NCBI GenBank assembly: GCA_002720055.1
Contig: PBGH01000002.1
Location: 1-36,851, forward strand
Direction of reading: 5' to 3'
Length of the DNA stretch: 36,851 bases
Origin: Methanobacteriota archaeon
GTDB taxonomy: Archaea; Thermoplasmatota; Poseidoniia; Poseidoniales; Thalassarchaeaceae
The notes below the pieces were generated by a model. The model ran no database searches and was not told where the DNA came from. It worked only from the letters and a program-made list of their open reading frames with translations. This document shows, piece after piece, positions 32,059 through 36,851 of this stretch (position 1 is the first letter of the stretch; each line of letters starts with the position of its first letter). Position numbers and translations under genes: made by a program.

Positions 32059-33534
32059 GTGTCAGAGATACAGGCACCACCAGATATCGAGCCAAGACTA
32101 TCCAGTGGCGCTATGAAATTGAGGCAAAAAAAACTCAATCGCCTCCCATGGGACCACTCAGGGAGACACCCTGGAAGCCCACTCTTCTGGAATATCATAA
32201 GATTAATGATTGGCGTAGGTTTGAGGTATATTTTTAGGAAGAGAGAAACCGACAAGATTCCGGATTTTGAAGGTGGCAGAATCCTTTCAGCAATCCACAT
32301 TAACGGATTAGTTGATCCTGCAGTAATGGTCGCGGCTCAGGATAGACGAGTAATATCAATGGGAAGACATGACTTGATGACAATGCCGTTAATTGGGTGG
32401 ATTACCAGAAGAATGGGATCTCAGCCAGTAATTCGAAAACCCGAGATTGAATCCGGGGTGTCGGATGAGAAGTACGCAAAGAAAATCAATGACAGAACAT
32501 TGCTTACAATGACCAATTGTATCGCTTCAGGTTATAATGCATTGGTAATGCCAGAGGGCAAATCACATCAAGACTCCAAGCTACACCGATTCAAAACAGG
32601 TCCTATGAGATTTGCTCTGAATGCGGCAACATTGGCCCGTCACAAAGGAAAAAGTAACCCAGCATTGCAACCAGTTGGTCTACACTACAGATGCCATTAC
32701 CGGTTCAGAACAGACTTGTTTGTAGAGTTCGCTTCTCCTATTGAGGTTCTTGCTCCCAATGTCGAAGGGGCCGGAGAATCCCTTTCTTCTGGAGAATGGC
32801 GGGAACCTCCATCTAAAGAGGTTAACTTGCTAAGAGAAGAGCTATTTTCAGCACTAACTAAGATCACACCCGATGCACCAGATTGGGAAACATATCGAGC
32901 TTGGCACATAATTGCTCATACTAGGGCAAATATGGAAAGGAAACCGCTTCTGACTTTCAGAGAGGAAGTATTGAGAGCAAGAAAAGTCAGGGATTCACTA
33001 TCACAGACAGAGTCGGTAGATAAATTGATGAAACCATCTATCCAAGCTGCTAAGATATTACACTCTAATGATTTAGATGGACGCGCCCTAAGATTTTTGG
33101 AGAAAACAAAGACGGGCTCATTGATCAAGGCGACTACAGGGATTCTTCTTATGACTCTGGCCTTACCAATCTCCTTGATATCAACCGGACTGCAGGCATT
33201 ATTAGCCGTTATCTTTGCTGAAAGGACCGATGAGGGTATCGATGCTAGAACAACATACTACTTACTTGCCGCTATGTTCTCCCCCATTCTCTTCTGGCCA
33301 CCAATCGCATTTGCAATTTCGCTATTGGTTCATCCATTATCTTTCACAACACCAATTCTGACGATTATGATAATGGCGCTGTTTCATGTTTCCAACCAAA
33401 CCTTCCTAATGGGATATGATCTATTGGCCGACTATACTTTGTTGGTAAAAACACACCGATTTTCACAAACAGACCAAGGGAATAAACTCAGAATATTAAT
33501 GAAAGAAGTGAGTTCAAATCTCAACTTGCTCTAA
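32059..33534 (+). CDS. Membrane glycerolipid acyltransferase, GPT2/SCT1-like PlsC-family
   Basis: Acyltransferase of the PlsC/LPLAT fold. The active-site motif is H80-x5-D86 (AIHINGLVDP), like the HPNxxVDP form found in yeast-type glycerol-3-phosphate acyltransferases rather than the usual HX4D. Next is VMPEGKSH (163-170), the acyl-acceptor block, with GSQPVIRK between. Hydrophobic helices lie at about 40-57 and in the last 130 residues. Such enzymes make ester-linked glycerolipids, so its presence in an archaeon is notable. GTG at 32059 is the predicted start; ATG at 32113 would drop 18 residues that look disordered. Confidence 0.82.
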   Translation: MSEIQAPPDIEPRLSSGAMKLRQKKLNRLPWDHSGRHPGSPLFWNIIRLMIGVGLRYIFRKRETDKIPDFEGGRILSAIHINGLVDPAVMVAAQDRRVISMGRHDLMTMPLIGWITRRMGSQPVIRKPEIESGVSDEKYAKKINDRTLLTMTNCIASGYNALVMPEGKSHQDSKLHRFKTGPMRFALNAATLARHKGKSNPALQPVGLHYRCHYRFRTDLFVEFASPIEVLAPNVEGAGESLSSGEWREPPSKEVNLLREELFSALTKITPDAPDWETYRAWHIIAHTRANMERKPLLTFREEVLRARKVRDSLSQTESVDKLMKPSIQAAKILHSNDLDGRALRFLEKTKTGSLIKATTGILLMTLALPISLISTGLQALLAVIFAERTDEGIDARTTYYLLAAMFSPILFWPPIAFAISLLVHPLSFTTPILTIMIMALFHVSNQTFLMGYDLLADYTLLVKTHRFSQTDQGNKLRILMKEVSSNLNLL

Positions 33535-33558
33535 ATAGGACGACATACTGGAACCACC

Positions 33559-34185
33559 ATGGAGCACAGGGACGTTTCCCACTCAATCAGGTCATGGTTG
33601 AACGGGGAGAGACTTGAGGCCAGAGAGGTAGAGGATCCCCAAGCAATCATGCATCTTCATGTAAGATACCCCCCAACAAAGCAAGGCCATCTTTTCAATA
33701 TTGTAGTGCCAAAGAATAGAAATCTTGTCCTAGTTTATTCGATTACTAGGGTGGATGAGGGTCAGCAGGAGGCTATGCGGAAGGTCGCTAATGAAAACTC
33801 CAATTCTTGGGACGAATGGTTACATAGCACGCGAATTCGTTTGACATCATCAGATCTAGACTGGGTTTTGCACGTGGGTCGCACCAAAGATGCCGTAGCA
33901 GGACCCCTCCAGGCTTTCAATCTATCAAGGCCGGTCTGGTTCGATGGCCTAACACAAAACGAATTCATGCAGAGCATGAGGAAGGTTTGGCTAACCAAAC
34001 TATCACTGATTCATCAGATCAAGCATGGATTCGGGAATGGAAAAGGAAAACCAGGACCAGTGGATGACTGGGAACGGAGTAAGTCGAAAAGAGGAGTCAG
34101 AAAACCCGAAACCAGACTTTCCGAAATAGATACTGATGAGACCGGCGGCTTTGGAAAAGACTTCGATCCACTAGAGTGGGTTTAG
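33559..34185 (+). CDS. Cytosolic protein of unknown function, possibly DUF2299-like
   Basis: A 208-residue protein without signal or membrane helices. The N-terminal part reads ISRSW-type helix then AIMHLHVRYPP, FNIVVPKN and VLVYSITRVDEGQQEAM, which vaguely matches DUF2299-type archaeal proteins. The last 60 residues are charged, Gly/Lys-rich and probably disordered, ending in an acidic segment. No enzyme motif is visible. Same strand as the acyltransferase, 24 bases downstream, so likely in one transcript. The family suggestion is tentative. Confidence 0.65.
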   Translation: MEHRDVSHSIRSWLNGERLEAREVEDPQAIMHLHVRYPPTKQGHLFNIVVPKNRNLVLVYSITRVDEGQQEAMRKVANENSNSWDEWLHSTRIRLTSSDLDWVLHVGRTKDAVAGPLQAFNLSRPVWFDGLTQNEFMQSMRKVWLTKLSLIHQIKHGFGNGKGKPGPVDDWERSKSKRGVRKPETRLSEIDTDETGGFGKDFDPLEWV

Positions 34186-34237
34186 CGACTAGTGTGGGAA
34201 TGCTACAGATTCAGATATTGCGACATTCCACTCAATT

Positions 34238-34260
34238 TTGATAAGAGTTTATCAATAAAA
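34238..34260 (+). promoter_or_regulatory. TATA box overlapped by a perfect inverted repeat
   Basis: TTGATAA-GAGT-TTATCAA (34238-34255) has 7-base arms and 4-base spacer, and its right arm runs into TTTATCAATAAAA, the likely TATA box centred about 25 bases before the ATG at 34277. The spacing fits a leaderless transcript and the symmetry fits an operator blocking TBP. Confidence 0.55.
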
Positions 34261-34276
34261 ATGATATACAAACTTC

Positions 34277-35221
34277 ATGGATTCTAGGACAATCATCGCT
34301 TTTCTATTCATTTCCTCATCTATTAGTGGGTGCCTAGATTCGACAGAGGAAGATAGCGGCGATCCAGTTGTTCTACCAATATTGGAGGATCCATGCGAAA
34401 ACCCCTCTCTCCCTATTTCGCAGTCTCTTACTACAATCGAAGTTAACGGGTCTGAAAGAGTCTTCAGACTTTCCGTTCCAAGCTCAGAACCTGGAACTAC
34501 CCTTCCCCTAGTGATAGCATTTCATGGAGGCACAGACTCTCAGGAGGACTTTGCCCAGCAGGAGCAGTTCGATCAATTGGGAGAACAGGAGCAATTCGTA
34601 ATGGCATACGCTATTGCTGAGCAAGACAGGACAGCGGCAGAAGGCGAGTGGTTCCTGAACACAGCTGCAACCTCAAGAGAAGACAACAACTTTGCCGAAG
34701 CCATAGTGGACGAGTTATCAAAATCCTACTGTATAGATCAAGATAGGCTGTATGCTATCGGTTATTCTCTAGGAGCGATGTTCACCTACGAGATTGCCTG
34801 CCAGCTGAACCACCGGTTCGCAGCCGTAGCGTCTTTCGCTGGGACGATGCCTGTAAATCCGGAGTCATGTGACTTAACATACGGGATAGGAATAATGCAC
34901 ATCCATGGTAAACTGGACTACATCATCTATTACTATCAGGACTGGGACTGGAAAGAAGGTGAACATGAAGGAGTAGGTACGATGAGTGAGGTCCCAGCAC
35001 TAATCGATTACTGGGCGGAAAAGTCGGGATGCCAAGCGACTTTAGCTGAAAACAGCATCACAGAGGAGCATATCATTCACAATGAATGCGTAGATGATGC
35101 GAGAATCGAGCATTATGGTCTTCAATTCTGGGACCATAACTGGCCGAATGAGGTGGATGGAGAGCCGACCTACGAACTCATGTGGGGCTTCCTTAGCGAA
35201 TTCTCAAGAGAGTCCGAATAG
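34277..35221 (+). CDS. Secreted lipoprotein esterase, PHB depolymerase/CE1-like alpha/beta hydrolase
   Basis: Signal peptide ends in ISGC (Cys19), so it is lipid-anchored. After a spacer, the hydrolase domain has AFHGG (81-85, oxyanion hole), GYSLGA with nucleophile Ser164, and a C-terminal WDHNWPNE that may supply the catalytic His. This arrangement matches the LpqC/polyhydroxybutyrate depolymerase/feruloyl esterase group (COG3509 type). Length (314) is normal. Probable role is hydrolysis of extracellular esters such as polyhydroxyalkanoates or polysaccharide acyl groups. The strong TATA/operator region upstream suggests regulated expression. Substrate is unknown. Confidence 0.88.
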   Translation: MDSRTIIAFLFISSSISGCLDSTEEDSGDPVVLPILEDPCENPSLPISQSLTTIEVNGSERVFRLSVPSSEPGTTLPLVIAFHGGTDSQEDFAQQEQFDQLGEQEQFVMAYAIAEQDRTAAEGEWFLNTAATSREDNNFAEAIVDELSKSYCIDQDRLYAIGYSLGAMFTYEIACQLNHRFAAVASFAGTMPVNPESCDLTYGIGIMHIHGKLDYIIYYYQDWDWKEGEHEGVGTMSEVPALIDYWAEKSGCQATLAENSITEEHIIHNECVDDARIEHYGLQFWDHNWPNEVDGEPTYELMWGFLSEFSRESE

Positions 35222-35319
35222 ATCGAAAAGAAAACTCATGATACTCTTAGTGCTGCCAATGTCAAATAAATGACCATAAGGGGTTTACATTAAGTATTCG
35301 GAAAATCCGACAAAACTTA

Positions 35320-36851
35320 ATGCAGCCTTGGCCTTGTGGACCAAAAGAAATCAGGAATAGTAAAAACTCAGCAATATCTATTGTTTTGTTGATGCTAGTA
35401 AGTTTGCTAGCCTCTCTATCTACTCCTGCCAGTGCTAGTGACATAGTTCTAACCGATCCGATTGATGTTGTCCAGAGTGGAGTTCACAACGACAGGATGA
35501 TGGCTATGGATGCCGACTCCGAGGGAAATGTTCACATTGTTTGGAGCCGCAATACCAATCATCTGTATTACAAAATGTTAGATCCAAGGGGAGAGACACT
35601 AATCGCAGAGACACAAATCTCAGACCCAGGAGCACATCGGGCATGGCACCCAGACGTAAGAGTGGATAGCGATGACATGGTGCATGTAGTCTGGACGGAT
35701 AAGGCGAGCCAATACAAGATCATGTACACTCTTCTCGACCCATCTTTAGACGACCAGAGTGGGGACTCTTCTCTCGACTCTGTTCTTTCAATAGTTTCAG
35801 ATGATTATGAAGTTGCAAATAATCCTCAGAATAGGGACTGGCCTGCAATAGACGTAGACTCTAACAATAATCCACACATAGTCTGGGAAGATTCCTTCGA
35901 TCCTCTGGACCTTTACTATCAGCAGTCTCAGATATATTACAAGATGATATCAGTCGATCAAATTGTTAGAAGTGTTATTGTGGAGATAGACAGCACGCTG
36001 CTCACACCTATTCTAGGTCAGAAAGGGCATCCAGATATCGCCGTTGATGTGAATGATTTCGTTCAAATTGTATGGGATGATACCAGAGGAGGACAGGTCG
36101 AGATGGTCGTACCCATCGACACATCGGGCTCGATGAATGCAGAGTGGGCGGATATGTGCGTGGTCTTCTACGGAGGCACCTTTGCAAGTGGTGGATATTT
36201 CCCAGGTCTCAAGCCCCTGTTGGTTAGTGCAAATATGTCAGTATACGAGACCCTGTACGCACTGAGTGGAAACTGGCCTGCTGCCGCGACTAGTGGCAAT
36301 TGTGCTGCAGCTTACCAGACTGGTGGTTCGGGAAGCCAGGGTCCTAGGACCACGCCCCTTGGACAGACGGCAGGAGATGATTCAGGGGGGATTAGAGAGC
36401 TAACGGAGGTTGTTTATAATAATCAGGCAACGAATCTTCCAGCTGATGGAGGGTACTACAGTGAGTTCTGGGGCCCTGCAGCCACATGGGCTTGCCTGTC
36501 TTACAGAGATATCCAGGGTAGACAAGGACTTTCAGCCAATCCGCCCACAGCTTTGGATCACAGATGGAACGATAACGCAACTAGGGTTGTAATCCCAATT
36601 TCAGACGAAGGACCATATGGGGGCACTCCTATGGACAACGATGATACCCAGAGTATTAGCCAAGCGCACGATGCATGCGTTCTAGCACAGACAAAACCAT
36701 ACCCTCTCTGGGCAGGATCGGATACTTCTGTTGGCAGCTACATGCTTGATTTAGCTCAGTGCCCAGTAGGCTCTGGACTGAATACTAGAACATGCAACGG
36801 AGCAACCACCAGGACTACATCTGCCGAGGGACAGATGTACCAGTTCCCGAC
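35320..36851 (+). CDS. Secreted beta-propeller-like repeat plus von Willebrand A domain protein (3' end outside window)
   Basis: An open frame from ATG 35320 to the window end (510 codons), so it is 3'-truncated. The signal peptide (SIVLLMLVSLLASLSTPASA) appears to end in ASA near residue 39. Four repeats follow: MDADSEGNVHIVW, VDSDDMVHVVW, VDSNNNPHIVW and VDVNDFVQIVW, each with a following YYKML/IMYTLLD-type strand in the first three; they look like beta-propeller blades. A von Willebrand A domain begins with the MIDAS motif DTSGSM (Asp267, Ser269, Ser271). Cys residues in the A region suggest disulfides. No Shine-Dalgarno is visible. It lies 98 bases after the esterase; the gap has a short inverted repeat, TCGGA-AAA-TCCGA, at 35298-35310. 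Confidence 0.85.
   Translation, partial: MQPWPCGPKEIRNSKNSAISIVLLMLVSLLASLSTPASASDIVLTDPIDVVQSGVHNDRMMAMDADSEGNVHIVWSRNTNHLYYKMLDPRGETLIAETQISDPGAHRAWHPDVRVDSDDMVHVVWTDKASQYKIMYTLLDPSLDDQSGDSSLDSVLSIVSDDYEVANNPQNRDWPAIDVDSNNNPHIVWEDSFDPLDLYYQQSQIYYKMISVDQIVRSVIVEIDSTLLTPILGQKGHPDIAVDVNDFVQIVWDDTRGGQVEMVVPIDTSGSMNAEWADMCVVFYGGTFASGGYFPGLKPLLVSANMSVYETLYALSGNWPAAATSGNCAAAYQTGGSGSQGPRTTPLGQTAGDDSGGIRELTEVVYNNQATNLPADGGYYSEFWGPAATWACLSYRDIQGRQGLSANPPTALDHRWNDNATRVVIPISDEGPYGGTPMDNDDTQSISQAHDACVLAQTKPYPLWAGSDTSVGSYMLDLAQCPVGSGLNTRTCNGATTRTTSAEGQMYQFP

Noticed and set aside
35262..35444. 60-residue minus-strand frame
   Set aside because: It is antisense to the signal peptide of the repeat/vWA gene, which is much better supported.
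36392..36592. Short frames on both strands near the right edge
   Set aside because: Both lie inside the 510-codon open frame of the vWA protein in other frames.

Overview
The window is a gene-dense stretch of an archaeal chromosome, most likely a planktonic marine Thermoplasmatota of the Poseidoniales (Marine Group II) type. The archaeal markers are a stand-alone GMP synthase amidotransferase subunit, an RNA polymerase subunit P, a diphthine synthase, an RFC-type clamp-loader paralogue, a Trm5-like methyltransferase, and AT-rich promoter elements lying close to start codons. Mixed in are features that look bacterial: three secreted proteins with an SGCL lipobox, a GPT2/SCT1-like acyltransferase, a Vsr endonuclease and a CrtI carotenoid desaturase. 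That mixture fits Marine Group II, but no 16S or ribosomal marker is present, so the assignment is inference.

Layout. 1-531: 3' part of a proline-rich, zinc-ribbon protein. 568-2064: convergent galactokinase-like kinase and sugar-phosphate nucleotidyltransferase. 2133-4992: Asp-box lipoprotein, zinc-finger protein and site-2-type membrane protease. 5003-9801 (minus): M28 peptidase lipoprotein and a 1032-residue surface protein, with a 19-bp inverted repeat at its promoter. 9872-12046: divergent dimethylarginine hydrolase and ethanolamine-phosphate phospho-lyase-like enzyme. 12164-15027 (plus): acidic Cys-rich secreted protein, membrane winged-helix protein, small membrane protein and PPP phosphatase. 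15012-16181 (minus): Rieske protein, atypical SDR and a possible leaderless micro-ORF. 16237-21554 (minus): DoxX-like, ABA4-like, CrtI, ABC1/UbiB kinase, Vsr and three small membrane proteins. 21644-24813 (minus): orphan protein, DphB and a methyltransferase-like protein. 24866-28272: Trm5-like enzyme, tRNA-Asp, GuaA amidotransferase, RpoP with two zinc ribbons, RFC paralogue. 28269-28510 (minus): tRNA-Arg(CCT) followed at once by a 53-residue ORF. 28554-34185 (plus): membrane protein, SdhA-like flavoprotein, HIT protein, acyltransferase and unknown protein. 34277-36851: lipoprotein esterase and the 5' part of a secreted repeat plus von Willebrand A protein.

How it fits together. Much of the window serves a heterotrophic, polymer-degrading life: lipid-anchored or secreted peptidase, esterase and propeller proteins, plus amine-degrading enzymes. 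A second theme is prenyl-lipid or carotenoid chemistry, with the desaturase cotranscribed with an ABC1-type kinase and an ABA4-like protein. Intergenic gaps are short (none reaches 300 bases), many genes overlap or abut, and several starts appear leaderless. No CRISPR array, insertion sequence, integrase or prophage was seen.
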